Part shown: positions 44,086-53,248 of the stretch, one piece after another | Layout: each line of letters begins with the position of its first letter | Position numbering within the stretch: the stretch's first letter is position 1 | Assembly: GCA_009731425.1 (NCBI GenBank) | Contig: AP018794.1 | Coordinates: forward strand, 310,001-374,000 | DNA: 64,000 bases | Source: Lachnospiraceae bacterium KM106-2 | GTDB lineage: Bacteria; Bacillota; Clostridia; Lachnospirales; Lachnospiraceae | Direction of reading: 5' to 3' | The notes under the pieces: model-generated | The model's input: the letters and a program-made list of their open reading frames with translations, nothing else | What the model was told of the DNA's origin: nothing | The model's database searches: none | Made by a program: the position numbers and the translations under genes

Positions 44086-45165
44086 CTATAGGATTAATTC
44101 AAATGAGTTATGTTTCATTTCATCGTAACTGATCGAAATAATATTTGGATCGATTGCTTGTTCTTTGTGAAGCGAAAGAGAAAGGAATCTTTCTTGAAAT
44201 CCATTAAGGAAGGGCGATTCAAGAAGTTCCTCTTTAGCTAAAAACGGCTGCTGCAAAAGTGAATCTAATAGAGAGGATAGTTCATCCTCTGTTTGGATAG
44301 TATAGGTTTGAATTTGTTGTCTCTTTCCATCATAAAAACTGATAGTCAAGTAATCTTGCAAGTGTAATAGCAAGGTAGAAAGAGAATAAGCGGATTCCAT
44401 GAAATGTTCGATTTGGTCAAGTGAAGGATGATCTTGAGTGGAGTATGTTGTATCAATAAATAACTGAATCATTTGATAGCTAGGAAGTGAATATTCTTTT
44501 ACCATATATCGATCAAGTTTATTGGAAAGTTTCCAGTGAATTTGCTTTAGAGAGTCTCCATCTTGATATTCTCGAATCCCATTGACCTCATATGGATCTA
44601 ATTGAGAATGATCTGGATAGTAGGAGGAATCTGATTCAAATCGGCTTCCATCCAGATTCTGAATACGAATATCGATAAGATCAGGATAGATAGTGAATTG
44701 ATAATGTTTGCAAGGGTGCAGCGTAATATGGAAAAATCCTAAAAAGTCTGATAGGATCAGTTTTCTGATGGAGAGGGTATAGACACCACACCATTCAGGC
44801 GTTAGTTGTAAGCTAAGTTGGAGTATCTCTTTTGGGAGGAGATAAGAGCATTTTTCTATCGTAGTTGTTGTGAGATTAATCTCATTTTTACAATCAATCT
44901 CTACTTTGCACGCAGCAGCAGAGATTCTAGAATGATTACATAACAACAAGGTAAAATGGAGAGGTTCTTTCCTATGGGCTTTATTAGTTCCTTCAAAGCC
45001 ACTATCTAGTTGTCTCTTTATCTGGTAAAGAGATAGCAGACTTATGACCATATATCCGATCCACAGGAGAAAAAGAAATACCCCCATTCTAGCATTAAGA
45101 AATAGAAAGATGAGAAATGATACAGATGTAACTAGTAGTATAATGAGAATATGCATCATGATCAC
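44086..45165 (-). CDS. DUF58 domain protein with N-terminal membrane helices
   Basis: A 359-residue protein: one or two helices at 1-45, a beta-rich extracytoplasmic-like region, then the DUF58 domain with the signature DPYEVNGIREYQDGDSLKQIHWKLSNKLDRYMVKEY (in part, about 190-225) and a von Willebrand-A-like part. DUF58 proteins accompany MoxR ATPases and transglutaminase-like membrane proteins, probably as an assembly or metal-insertion machine for envelope proteins. Ten bases separate it from the transglutaminase gene and five from moxR, so the three are one transcript. Confidence 0.88.
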   Translation of the reverse strand: MIMMHILIILLVTSVSFLIFLFLNARMGVFLFLLWIGYMVISLLSLYQIKRQLDSGFEGTNKAHRKEPLHFTLLLCNHSRISAAACKVEIDCKNEINLTTTTIEKCSYLLPKEILQLSLQLTPEWCGVYTLSIRKLILSDFLGFFHITLHPCKHYQFTIYPDLIDIRIQNLDGSRFESDSSYYPDHSQLDPYEVNGIREYQDGDSLKQIHWKLSNKLDRYMVKEYSLPSYQMIQLFIDTTYSTQDHPSLDQIEHFMESAYSLSTLLLHLQDYLTISFYDGKRQQIQTYTIQTEDELSSLLDSLLQQPFLAKEELLESPFLNGFQERFLSLSLHKEQAIDPNIISISYDEMKHNSFELIL

Positions 45166-45170
45166 CGTCC

Positions 45171-46103
45171 CTAATGCTTCTGTGCTGGAAGTGGAATCGA
45201 AGAGAGTATCTCAGCTAGAAGAGCATCTATCTCGATATGATCCAGTCGAGCTTTGGAACTTAATATAATTCGATGTGAAAATACATCATTTACTAAAGTT
45301 AGAATATCTTCAGGAATTACATAATCTCGTCCTTGATAAAAGGCGTTTGCCTTTGCAATATTATTAAGAGCCAGGGCACCTCGAGGGCTGATACCAAGTG
45401 CAATTCTCTCGTCATTTCGCGTTTTTTCGCATAGATGGGTAATATATTCAAGGATAGAGTCAGATACAAATACTTGTCGAACGGACGCTTGTAAGGATAA
45501 GAGTTCTTCTACAGTCATGATCTGCTGTATTTCATCCAAAGGATTAGAAGTTTGGCGATCACGTAATATATTTACTTGACTTTGAAAATCGGGATAACCC
45601 ATATGAAGGCAGACAAGAAAACGATCAAGCTGTGATTGGGGAAGTAACTGAGTTCCCACGGATCCAATTGGATTTTGTGTGGCAAAGACGATAAAGGGAG
45701 AAGGTACCGGATGCGTAACACCATCTACCGTAATTTGTCGTTCTTCCATTACCTCTAACAAGGCAGCTTGCGTTCGACTTAATGCGCGATTGATTTCATC
45801 CGCAAGTAACAGATTACACATTACGGCTCCAGGCTGAAATGCGAATTCTCCCGTATCTTTATGATATACCGTGTAACCGATGACATCCGAAGGAACGACA
45901 TCAGGAGTGAATTGAATTCGTTTATAATCGAGCCCTAATACTTTACGAAATGCTAAGGCCAGTGTGGTTTTTCCAACACCGGGAATATCATCTAATAAAA
46001 TATGGCCCTTACTTAAAATGGATAGAAAGATTTTTTCAATGATCTCATCCTTTCCAATAATAACTTTTTGAATTTCTGAGATTGCTTTTTTATAATTTTC
46101 CAT
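45171..46103 (-). CDS. MoxR family AAA+ ATPase
   Basis: A 310-residue cytosolic AAA+ chaperone-like ATPase. Walker A is DIPGVGKTTLA (about 38-48), Walker B LLADEINRA (about 100-108), then the sensor-1 segment FATQNPIGSVGTQLLPQSQLDRF (in part) and sensor 2 GISPRGALAL. MoxR ATPases help mature partner proteins, usually those encoded beside them, here DUF58 and the transglutaminase-like protein. The start overlaps the previous gene by 14 bases and has AAGGAGAAT upstream. Confidence 0.94.
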   Translation of the reverse strand: MENYKKAISEIQKVIIGKDEIIEKIFLSILSKGHILLDDIPGVGKTTLALAFRKVLGLDYKRIQFTPDVVPSDVIGYTVYHKDTGEFAFQPGAVMCNLLLADEINRALSRTQAALLEVMEERQITVDGVTHPVPSPFIVFATQNPIGSVGTQLLPQSQLDRFLVCLHMGYPDFQSQVNILRDRQTSNPLDEIQQIMTVEELLSLQASVRQVFVSDSILEYITHLCEKTRNDERIALGISPRGALALNNIAKANAFYQGRDYVIPEDILTLVNDVFSHRIILSSKARLDHIEIDALLAEILSSIPLPAQKH

Positions 46104-46455
46104 ATTTATTCTCCTTATGATCTTGTTTGACTGCGTGCTCTTTGTTCTCCTCTACCATTAGAACTGCGTGGGAAGACATTCTTTTTAGTAGGAGAAATAT
46201 TAATAAGGCGATCAGTATTAGTAAAAAAAAGATTGTGATATACTTTTTAAAAGAAGTCTTAGCTTTTGTTCCCTGTTTCGATACGGGACAAAGCTTGTGA
46301 TAAATAGATGTAATATTGTTTCGCGTATCTTTATGATCGGTACGATTTTTTGCGTGCTCAAAGAGATATTGTAATCTCTTGATCGTTTTAAGATCTTGCT
46401 TATTTGGTCTTGACGGTAATGACACCACCTCATTAAGGATGGTCTGTGTGATCAT
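46090..46455 (-). CDS. Small single-helix membrane protein of unknown function
   Basis: A 121-residue protein I do not recognise. It has a basic cytosolic N-terminal part (about 1-70), one membrane helix (about 71-91; YITIFFLLILIALLIFLLL) and a charged 30-residue tail. The 14-base overlap with moxR and its place in the leftward operon support a real gene. No convincing ribosome site precedes the ATG at 46455, so the start may differ. It could be an accessory subunit of the MoxR/DUF58 complex; that is inference. Confidence 0.55.
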   Translation of the reverse strand: MITQTILNEVVSLPSRPNKQDLKTIKRLQYLFEHAKNRTDHKDTRNNITSIYHKLCPVSKQGTKAKTSFKKYITIFFLLILIALLIFLLLKRMSSHAVLMVEENKEHAVKQDHKENKYGKL

Positions 46456-46506
46456 GATACCGGTGTTCTTACAGACCTTTGCGGATTCACTTGGTGAAGA
46501 AATATG

Positions 46507-47826
46507 TTAAAAATCAGATAAAAGTGTAGGATGTGAAATGGGCAAGTCATTTCGCTTCATTGCATCAGATAATTGAAAATAGTTATGGACGTAACATCGC
46601 TCGGAGGGCTCGATTTTACAGTATTCATCATAAAGTATGGAAATGAAATCCTTTTTGCTATGTATGGTTATTGCTTGGATCTTCTTGGTTAAGGAAGCAA
46701 TCCGGTTAGTTGTCTTAGCATCCATAGAAGGTCTGAGATCATATAAATTACGAAGGTGATCTTTATATCGAAGGAGTGCACTTAAAGAGTAGAAAACTTG
46801 TCCACTCGCCATAACATCGGAGTGTTTATCACGTTGGATGCAGTGCGCAAACCCACCATCTTTTTGCTTGTATTTTAAAATGCCGTCAAGTATGGTATGT
46901 CCCTTTTTTATAAATCTTGAATCCGTTTTATAGTCAATGCCAAGTGAACAAAGGGCAACAAGAACTTGTGAGGTACTTTCTACATTACTTTCTCCATAAC
47001 TCATAAAGTCACCGTCTTTTCCTTGGGATTGGGAGAGGATATGTAACGATCGATCGATGACCGATCGAATCGTCTCGTCTATTTTCTTGCCATCACATTT
47101 TCGGATATAGGAAAAGGACTGTTCTAAATTGTAGTAAGGAGAAAGTGCTTGGATTGCCATCGCTGTTATATCAACATCACATCCGGTGGAAGAGAGAGAG
47201 AATCCGCCATCCTTTAGTTGGTAGGATAAAATCGACTGAATCAGACTCTCTCGGCTACAATTGGACTCTTTAGGAATAGGGTAACGTATACTGTCGATGG
47301 TGATCAAAGCCCAGATATAACTATTTAGTCCTTGAGATTTCAGGCTCATTAAGTCGCTTCGATCATAAACCCCATCTTTAATCAGGTTAATTGACTGCTT
47401 GGTATCAGAGCAGGTTATTGAAGTAGGATCCCCACCAAGAGCCAATATAGTTAAGCATAATCGATGCCATTCGGTCGGTTTTTCGTTTGCTAATTCCGTT
47501 CGATTAGCATAGCGTGTTATCAGTCCATCCGATAACGCGTTCTGATATACGTGATAATAGTCAGCTACACCAGAACGAGCCATGCCAAATACGAACCAGT
47601 CGGCATTAGATGACCCACTGGCATCAGTGAATTCAGAGGCAAGCAGCGAATCATTTGAGGAGAGATTATAATTCATCTTTTGCCAGTTTAGGATGCCAGA
47701 AAGAGTCTTAGTAATGATGTCATTGCTAGTTGCATGGATCTTCGAGTAAGGAAGAAAGAGAAACATAATTAGCAAAAGTTTAGTTATGAAATGGCGAATT
47801 GTAGGATTTACCATTCTTTTTCCCAA
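46507..47826 (-). CDS. Secreted alpha/alpha-toroid protein (prenyltransferase/squalene-oxidase repeat)
   Basis: A 439-residue exported protein: N-terminal hydrophobic segment (about 11-32), then repeated helical hairpins of the terpenoid-cyclase/prenyltransferase toroid with QLKDGGFSLSSTGCDVDITAMAIQAL (in part), SQGKDGDFMSYGESNVESTSQVLVALCSLGID (in part) and KQKDGGFAHC. The cyclase DxDD motif (catalytic) is not evident. The same alpha6/alpha6 fold forms the alpha domain of intrinsic factor and transcobalamin, and the upstream gene encodes a DUF4430 (beta-domain-like) protein. TTG 47826 overlaps that gene by 19 bases behind AAAGGAG; ATG 47814 is the alternative start. Confidence 0.82.
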   Translation of the reverse strand: MGKRMVNPTIRHFITKLLLIMFLFLPYSKIHATSNDIITKTLSGILNWQKMNYNLSSNDSLLASEFTDASGSSNADWFVFGMARSGVADYYHVYQNALSDGLITRYANRTELANEKPTEWHRLCLTILALGGDPTSITCSDTKQSINLIKDGVYDRSDLMSLKSQGLNSYIWALITIDSIRYPIPKESNCSRESLIQSILSYQLKDGGFSLSSTGCDVDITAMAIQALSPYYNLEQSFSYIRKCDGKKIDETIRSVIDRSLHILSQSQGKDGDFMSYGESNVESTSQVLVALCSLGIDYKTDSRFIKKGHTILDGILKYKQKDGGFAHCIQRDKHSDVMASGQVFYSLSALLRYKDHLRNLYDLRPSMDAKTTNRIASLTKKIQAITIHSKKDFISILYDEYCKIEPSERCYVHNYFQLSDAMKRNDLPISHPTLLSDF

Positions 47827-49931
47827 TTTCCATCATCTCCTTTCCCAAGTGAAGAACCACCACCAATATCGCGTCCTAGTGCCAGGGTATAACGAATTCG
47901 AATGACGTCACCATCAGTAAGGTAACAGTCAGCGAAACCATAGTTTGGATAATCTCCATTTACGGAATACATCCAGCCAGATTGCGGTGTGAAATCCATT
48001 TCACCTAATTTGTTTTTCTGATAAGAATCTAGATCAAGAGAGATATGTGCCTTCTCCAGATGTTCCTTCAGATCATTAGGAATAGAAGGGTTTACGACTA
48101 AATTCTCTTTTTCGAGAGCACTAAGATAGAAGGAAGCTTCACTTGTGCCATTTTTTTGATAAGTAAAGTTATTTTTCTTTAGTAATTGATCTAGTACATA
48201 GGTAGCCTTTTCTCCTTGATGTAGCTCTACTTTGGTTGGAGGAATCAAGTATCCAAGACCTATCGTAGTTGCTTCTATGCTAAAAGTTGCGGTACCTATC
48301 ACATCCCCATCCTGTTTACAGTTGCAGGTAATATGAAATGTAGTCGTCTTTTTTCGATTTTCTGAGTCTTTAATTACTATGATGACAATATTTTCGCCGC
48401 TTTTTAAAGTTAGTTTGTAGCTGGTTTTTGTACTGTCATCCCATGTATATTTAACGGGAGAACCATTACAGGTAACCGTAACATTATCGCCATAAATTCT
48501 TTCGCCATTATGATCTACAGGTTTAATATAAAAGGTTCGAATATTACCGGTTACGGTAGAATGATCTTTTAGGTCTGTAATGAGTTTAGGAGCAAGGGAA
48601 TCATCGCTCTCATCGTCAGGATTGGTATCATCTACAATTGGAGTGTATTTAACCGTAAACGATTTATAAACCGAAGTTCCGCCTTTTGAAGCGGTCATCT
48701 GTATTGTGTTTTTTCCTTTTTTGAGCGAAGCTTCGTACTGATGTCCTTTGAGTGGAGATAATACAGCATCATTACAGGTTAGTGAAATTGGGACTTCATC
48801 CTGACCAAGAGCGGCGCTAGCGGTAAAACGAAGGGAGCTGGTCGTAATCGTTTGATTGGTCAATGAAGTGCTGATCATTATCTTTTCCGTCGATGGCTGA
48901 TAGGTGATCTCATACTGTTTTGATGTGGATTTACCTTCGGAACTTACAGCGGACAGTGTAATCAGATTTTTACCATTTTCCAGCGATAAGTGATAAGTAT
49001 CCTTGCTAATAGATAGTTTTTGATCATTATGTACTGCGGAGAGAGCAAGCTCTTTGCCATTTTCAAAAGCATGGGCTTGGAAGGTAAGCTCCTTTTCCTT
49101 TACAATTGTGTGATCGACAAGAGTAGTATCTATAACAGGAGCGTCTAGTTGAACTTTGATATGATAAGTTTTGCTGATCTGAAAGAGAGAGCCATCAGAA
49201 GGATTTTCATAGGTGACCTGTATTTTGATCGTATTTTCACCTTCTTGTAAAAGTACTGTTTCATGAAATTGTTTTACGATGGTCTGATTCACGAATACTT
49301 CTGTATTTTTTACATTAAGATTATTTTTATATTGGATGATGTGAAAATTATATTGTTTTGTGGAAACGGTTTCATAGTCTTTGATCGTAGTTGTGAAATA
49401 TTTGTTCTCAACATAGGGTGTTGGAGTTGAAGATGGCTGAATGCTGGGAACAGGGGAAGGTGCGATCAGGTCATGATTAGTTTGTTTGTCTGGGGGTGTC
49501 TGGCTGGGCATACTCGATGGTAAAGCAGTGGTATTGGTAGTAGAAGCGAGTTTCTGTTGCTTCTTAGTGGTTGGGACCTTAGTAAAAGGCGTTGGTGAAA
49601 AGGTTGCACTAGGTGCAGCGGAGTTGGTTTCTTTTTTTTGCGAGACTGAAATTTTATCTGAATGTTTATCTGAATTTTGTATGTTATGATTTGGGGTGTT
49701 TGTATGCTGAGGTGAACTACTATGAGAGGGACCGAATATTTGAAGTTTCCCGCGTTCTCCAGCAGAAAGCATTACAAAGTTTCGATTTGGATTAATTCCT
49801 TTGATCGGATTTTCTATTACTTGTTTTGTCTGATGGGAGATAATACAAAAACCTGATAAAATAAGGGCTAATGGTATTAAGATACAGCAAAGAGTAAGAA
49901 TTAAAGATTTCCAATTTTTTTTATGAAACAA
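47808..49931 (-). CDS. Surface-anchored Ig-like/DUF4430 (transcobalamin-like) protein
   Basis: A 707-residue exported protein: N-terminal helix (about 9-30), a Ser/Thr/Pro-rich stalk (about 60-165), three to four Ig-like beta modules with repeated ENTIKIQVTYE / KNLITLSAVSSEGKS / KNTIQMTASKGG endings, and a C-terminal DUF4430 domain (about 545-695) with SGWMYSVNGDYPNYGFADCYLTDGDVIRIRYTLALGRDIGG (in part). DUF4430 resembles the beta domain of animal cobalamin carriers. The frame is open to GTG 49970, but TTG 49931 has GGGAGG 8 bases upstream and no site precedes the GTG. First gene of the leftward operon, divergent from the cobalamin riboswitch. Confidence 0.85.
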   Translation of the reverse strand: MFHKKNWKSLILTLCCILIPLALILSGFCIISHQTKQVIENPIKGINPNRNFVMLSAGERGKLQIFGPSHSSSPQHTNTPNHNIQNSDKHSDKISVSQKKETNSAAPSATFSPTPFTKVPTTKKQQKLASTTNTTALPSSMPSQTPPDKQTNHDLIAPSPVPSIQPSSTPTPYVENKYFTTTIKDYETVSTKQYNFHIIQYKNNLNVKNTEVFVNQTIVKQFHETVLLQEGENTIKIQVTYENPSDGSLFQISKTYHIKVQLDAPVIDTTLVDHTIVKEKELTFQAHAFENGKELALSAVHNDQKLSISKDTYHLSLENGKNLITLSAVSSEGKSTSKQYEITYQPSTEKIMISTSLTNQTITTSSLRFTASAALGQDEVPISLTCNDAVLSPLKGHQYEASLKKGKNTIQMTASKGGTSVYKSFTVKYTPIVDDTNPDDESDDSLAPKLITDLKDHSTVTGNIRTFYIKPVDHNGERIYGDNVTVTCNGSPVKYTWDDSTKTSYKLTLKSGENIVIIVIKDSENRKKTTTFHITCNCKQDGDVIGTATFSIEATTIGLGYLIPPTKVELHQGEKATYVLDQLLKKNNFTYQKNGTSEASFYLSALEKENLVVNPSIPNDLKEHLEKAHISLDLDSYQKNKLGEMDFTPQSGWMYSVNGDYPNYGFADCYLTDGDVIRIRYTLALGRDIGGGSSLGKGDDGNWEKEW

Positions 49932-50091
49932 TAAAATTACCTCCCAGAATTTGGTGTTAAAATATTTCACTAATGACTATAAAGGATAATGAAAATTTTT
50001 GCAACAATAAAAATTTTTCTATAATTTAACAAAAGCACTGGTAAAAATTACAATGATAAGTTATAATGAGTGGGAAAATTAAAGAACGCTC

Positions 50092-50262
50092 TTATAGTGA
50101 TCAAAGATCTTAAAAGGGAATCTGGTTAAAATCCAGAACAGCCCCCGCTACTGTATGAAGGACGAACATCTTGATAATGTCACTGGAAAACCGGGAAGAC
50201 CAAGATAAGTAGGAAGAGTTCAAGTCAGGAGACCTGCTATATGAGTAAGCAATCACTTTCGG
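50092..50262 (+). promoter_or_regulatory. Cobalamin (B12) riboswitch aptamer
   Basis: The conserved B12-box sequences occur in order: AAAGGGAATCTGGTTAAAAT, CCAGAACAGCCCCCGCTACTG, GTCACTGG, CCGGGAAG and AGTCAGGAGACCTGC, in part. The closing helix AGTGAT (from 50096) with ATCACT (from 50251) can form. A TATAAT element at 50062-50067 lies just upstream. An intrinsic terminator follows at 50353. It should shut off the downstream secreted-protein gene when adenosyl- or methylcobalamin is plentiful. Confidence 0.95.
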
Positions 50263-50352
50263 TGGGAGAGTAAGAGCAATAGTAATTATATTGTTAATGT
50301 ATTTTTAAGAAAGGTAACTTATGTTAGCTGGATTGAAATACATTTTTCTTCG

Positions 50353-50383
50353 TGAGCCCATTTATATTAGGCTCATTTTTTTG
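50353..50383 (+). terminator. Riboswitch expression-platform terminator
   Basis: TGAGCC pairs with GGCTCA over an 11-base loop, then seven T. It lies between the aptamer and the gene start at 50498, as expected for transcriptional control. The remaining 110 bases to the gene hold no other clear signal apart from the GGAGGAG ribosome site. Confidence 0.85.
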
Positions 50384-50497
50384 TACATAGATTTCACGAC
50401 TAAGTACAAAACTCCAACGGATAAAGTTTATGATCAGAAAACGAATTGATCGAAAAGAATTCTTTGATGAAATAATCAAAATTGGAGGAGTGACATT

Positions 50498-53203
50498 ATG
50501 TCAACAAGTAGGAACAAAAAGAATAGGCTTTTTGCGTTAGTGCTAGCAGTACTCTTAATAGTTAGTTATTCACTTCCGCAAAATACGCTTATGGTTTATG
50601 CAGAAGAGGCGTCGGAGGTTGCCAAGGAGCAAATATCGCTACAATTCCAGGTTAATCCTAGAGATGCTGTAATTGATTTACGTGATAGTGAGAATAATCG
50701 ACTGTTAGGAACAAACAACGAATTTCAATTAAACAAAGGGGATACTTATACATATTCAATCGCAAAGTATGGTTATCTATCTCAGACGAGCGAAATTACG
50801 CCAGATGATAATGAAGTGGTAACGATCGAATTAAAGAATGCACCAGTAAGCGACTTGGAAGAGGTTAGTGCTGAATGGAGTGATTTTAGAAACAGTAGTA
50901 CTAATATGGGCATAACAGATAAACTTACACCAACAGATGCCCTGTCAACCGAATTGAAATGGGGCGTAAAATTAGGTTCTGGATGGGCATCAGCAGTAGG
51001 TACCCCAATTCTGGTAGATCATTCCTTAATTTGTACCCAAGGAGATAAGTTAGTTAAATATAGTCTAAAAGATGGAACACCGGTTACAGATAGTGAAGGA
51101 AATGCAATCGAAGGAACGATGGTATCATCCGCAGGTTTTTCAATTATGCCACCAACTTATGCACAAGGGATGATATTTGTGGCATTATCCGATGGTAGAA
51201 TTCAGGCGTTTAACGCAAAGACATTGGAATCTCTCTGGGTATATCAAGATCCGTTAAAGGGACAGCCAAACACCTCCATCAAATATTCGGATGGATATAT
51301 TTATACTGGTTTCTGGAATGGTGAAGAGAAAAAAGGGGATTATGTATGCATTCCAGTAACAGATGAAAAACCGTCTGAGACCAATGAAGTTAAACTTGCA
51401 ACTTGGAAGTTTGACACAATAGGAGGATTCTACTGGGCAGGTGCTTATATTGATGGAAACCATTTGATCGTCGGTACAGATGATGGTAAAAGTGGTTATA
51501 CAAGTGATACTGCAAAACTATATAGTATCGATAAGACAACAGGAAACGTAATCGATGTTATGGATAATTTTTTAGGTGATATTCGTTCTGATGTATCCTA
51601 TGACGAAGAGACCAATCGTGTATATTTTACAAGCAAAGGTGGTTATCTTTATTCGGTTAAAATAAATGAAGATGGAACCATTAATAAAGATTCTCTTCAA
51701 TCATTTGAATTAGGCGGAATGAGTACAAGCACACCAGTTATCTACCATGGACGAGCTTATGTTGGTGTAAGTGGTGCATCACAGTTCGGAACAGATGGAC
51801 ATTGTGTCAAGGTTATAGAAGTTGCGAATGATGGTACTATGAAGGAAGCATATAAAGTGCCGGCAAAAGGATATCCACAGACATCAGCATTACTATCAAC
51901 GGCATATGAGAAGAGTGATGGATGTGTGTATGTATATATCCCATATAATGCAATGCCAGGAGGAATTCTATGCCTTAAGGATAAAAAGGGACAGACAGAA
52001 GCAGATTCTTATGAAATATTCACACCGGAAGGTGCTATGAAACAGTACTGTATCTGTAGTGTAATTTGTGATAATCAAGGAACTTTATATTATAAAAATG
52101 ATTCTGGATATATGATGGCAGTGTACCAGAAACGATCGATCGAATCATTAAGTTTAAATCAGAAAGAATTGAAGTTACATATAGGTGATACATCAGAATT
52201 AAAAGTATCAGTTACGCCTGAGAATACGAATGAAGATACGGATGTTAAATGGAGTTCTGATCATACAGAAGTAGCAACGGTTGAAAGTGGAGTAGTAAAG
52301 GCAGTGGGAAATGGTTCTGCTACGATTACAGCTGAGGTATCTGGAAAGACAGTAAGCTGTGAAGTTGAAGTAACTACTTTATGTGAAAGGGTTCAACTAG
52401 ATAAGAATGGTATTTCGTTAAAGGAAAACGAGAAACAACAATTAACCGCAGCGATCACACCATCAACAGCTTCAAACAAAAAACTGAAATGGACTTCGTC
52501 CAATGAATCTATTGCAAAAGTAAGTGATGATGGAATGGTTACTGCAGTGACAGAAGGAACGGCAATTATAAGAGTAGTGACTGTTGATGGAAGTGAAAAG
52601 AGTGCAGAATGTAGCGTAACGGTTACAAAAGAGGCAGCCCCAATTTTACCTTCACCAAGTACAACTCCAAGCCCAAGTCCAGATACCGTAATACAACCAC
52701 AGCCACAGACAACCGTGACACCGTTACCTACGACCATACCTTCTGTATCAAAGCAATTACCTAAGAAAGGGAAAACTGTATGGGTTGGTTCCCTTAAGGT
52801 GAAAATCACAAAGTCTGCGAAAAAGAATGGAACGGTAGCAGTAGTTTCTTATAATAAGAAGAAGAGTAAAGGTAAGTCGATCACGATTCCTGATCAAGTA
52901 AAAATCAATGGAATTATGTTTAAGGTAACGAAAATAGAGAAAAAGGTATTCTTAAATAAGAAGAATTTAGCAAATGTTATAATCGGAAAGAATGTAAGTA
53001 ATATTGGAGCACAGGCATTTAAAGGATGTAGTAAGCTTAAAAAGATTACAATCAAATCCAATAATTTAACAAGTGTAGGAAAGGATGCTTTGAAAGGAAT
53101 TTCTAAAAAGGCAGTAATCAAGGTACCAAGTAAGAAATTAAAGAAGTATAAAGCTTTATTGAAGAAGAAAGGAATTTCAAAGACCGTAGTTATTAAGAAA
53201 TAA
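50498..53203 (+). CDS. Secreted beta-propeller / Big_2 / BspA-like surface protein under B12 riboswitch
   Basis: A 901-residue exported protein: signal peptide (about 1-36, cut near VYAEE), a short carboxypeptidase-regulatory/PEGA-like strand region (to about 120), a PQQ-type beta-propeller (about 125-545; repeated KLVKYSLKDG, RIQAFNAKTLESLWVYQDP, YSIDKTTGNVID), two Big_2 Ig-like modules (about 548-626 and 628-712), a Pro/Ser/Thr linker, and a very Lys-rich C-terminus with BspA-type leucine-rich repeat (VFLNKKNLANVIIGKNVSNIGAQAFKGCSKL, in part). There is no LPXTG; the basic C-terminus may bind the wall electrostatically. The upstream riboswitch suggests a role in capturing cobalamin or a corrinoid, or in surviving its scarcity. 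Confidence 0.88.
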   Translation: MSTSRNKKNRLFALVLAVLLIVSYSLPQNTLMVYAEEASEVAKEQISLQFQVNPRDAVIDLRDSENNRLLGTNNEFQLNKGDTYTYSIAKYGYLSQTSEITPDDNEVVTIELKNAPVSDLEEVSAEWSDFRNSSTNMGITDKLTPTDALSTELKWGVKLGSGWASAVGTPILVDHSLICTQGDKLVKYSLKDGTPVTDSEGNAIEGTMVSSAGFSIMPPTYAQGMIFVALSDGRIQAFNAKTLESLWVYQDPLKGQPNTSIKYSDGYIYTGFWNGEEKKGDYVCIPVTDEKPSETNEVKLATWKFDTIGGFYWAGAYIDGNHLIVGTDDGKSGYTSDTAKLYSIDKTTGNVIDVMDNFLGDIRSDVSYDEETNRVYFTSKGGYLYSVKINEDGTINKDSLQSFELGGMSTSTPVIYHGRAYVGVSGASQFGTDGHCVKVIEVANDGTMKEAYKVPAKGYPQTSALLSTAYEKSDGCVYVYIPYNAMPGGILCLKDKKGQTEADSYEIFTPEGAMKQYCICSVICDNQGTLYYKNDSGYMMAVYQKRSIESLSLNQKELKLHIGDTSELKVSVTPENTNEDTDVKWSSDHTEVATVESGVVKAVGNGSATITAEVSGKTVSCEVEVTTLCERVQLDKNGISLKENEKQQLTAAITPSTASNKKLKWTSSNESIAKVSDDGMVTAVTEGTAIIRVVTVDGSEKSAECSVTVTKEAAPILPSPSTTPSPSPDTVIQPQPQTTVTPLPTTIPSVSKQLPKKGKTVWVGSLKVKITKSAKKNGTVAVVSYNKKKSKGKSITIPDQVKINGIMFKVTKIEKKVFLNKKNLANVIIGKNVSNIGAQAFKGCSKLKKITIKSNNLTSVGKDALKGISKKAVIKVPSKKLKKYKALLKKKGISKTVVIKK

Positions 53204-53247
53204 ACAAAAGGATCTATCTCAATTATTTGTGAGATAGATCCTTTTTG
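53204..53247. terminator. Bidirectional terminator
   Basis: AAAAGGATCTATCTCA pairs with TGAGATAGATCCTTTT (one wobble near the loop), with A and T tracts on both sides. Confidence 0.92.
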
Positions 53248-53248
53248 A

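Noticed and set aside
49971..50091. B12 riboswitch on the minus strand for the DUF4430 operon
   Set aside because: The conserved B12-box sequences read only on the plus strand. The leftward operon shows no aptamer in its short leader.
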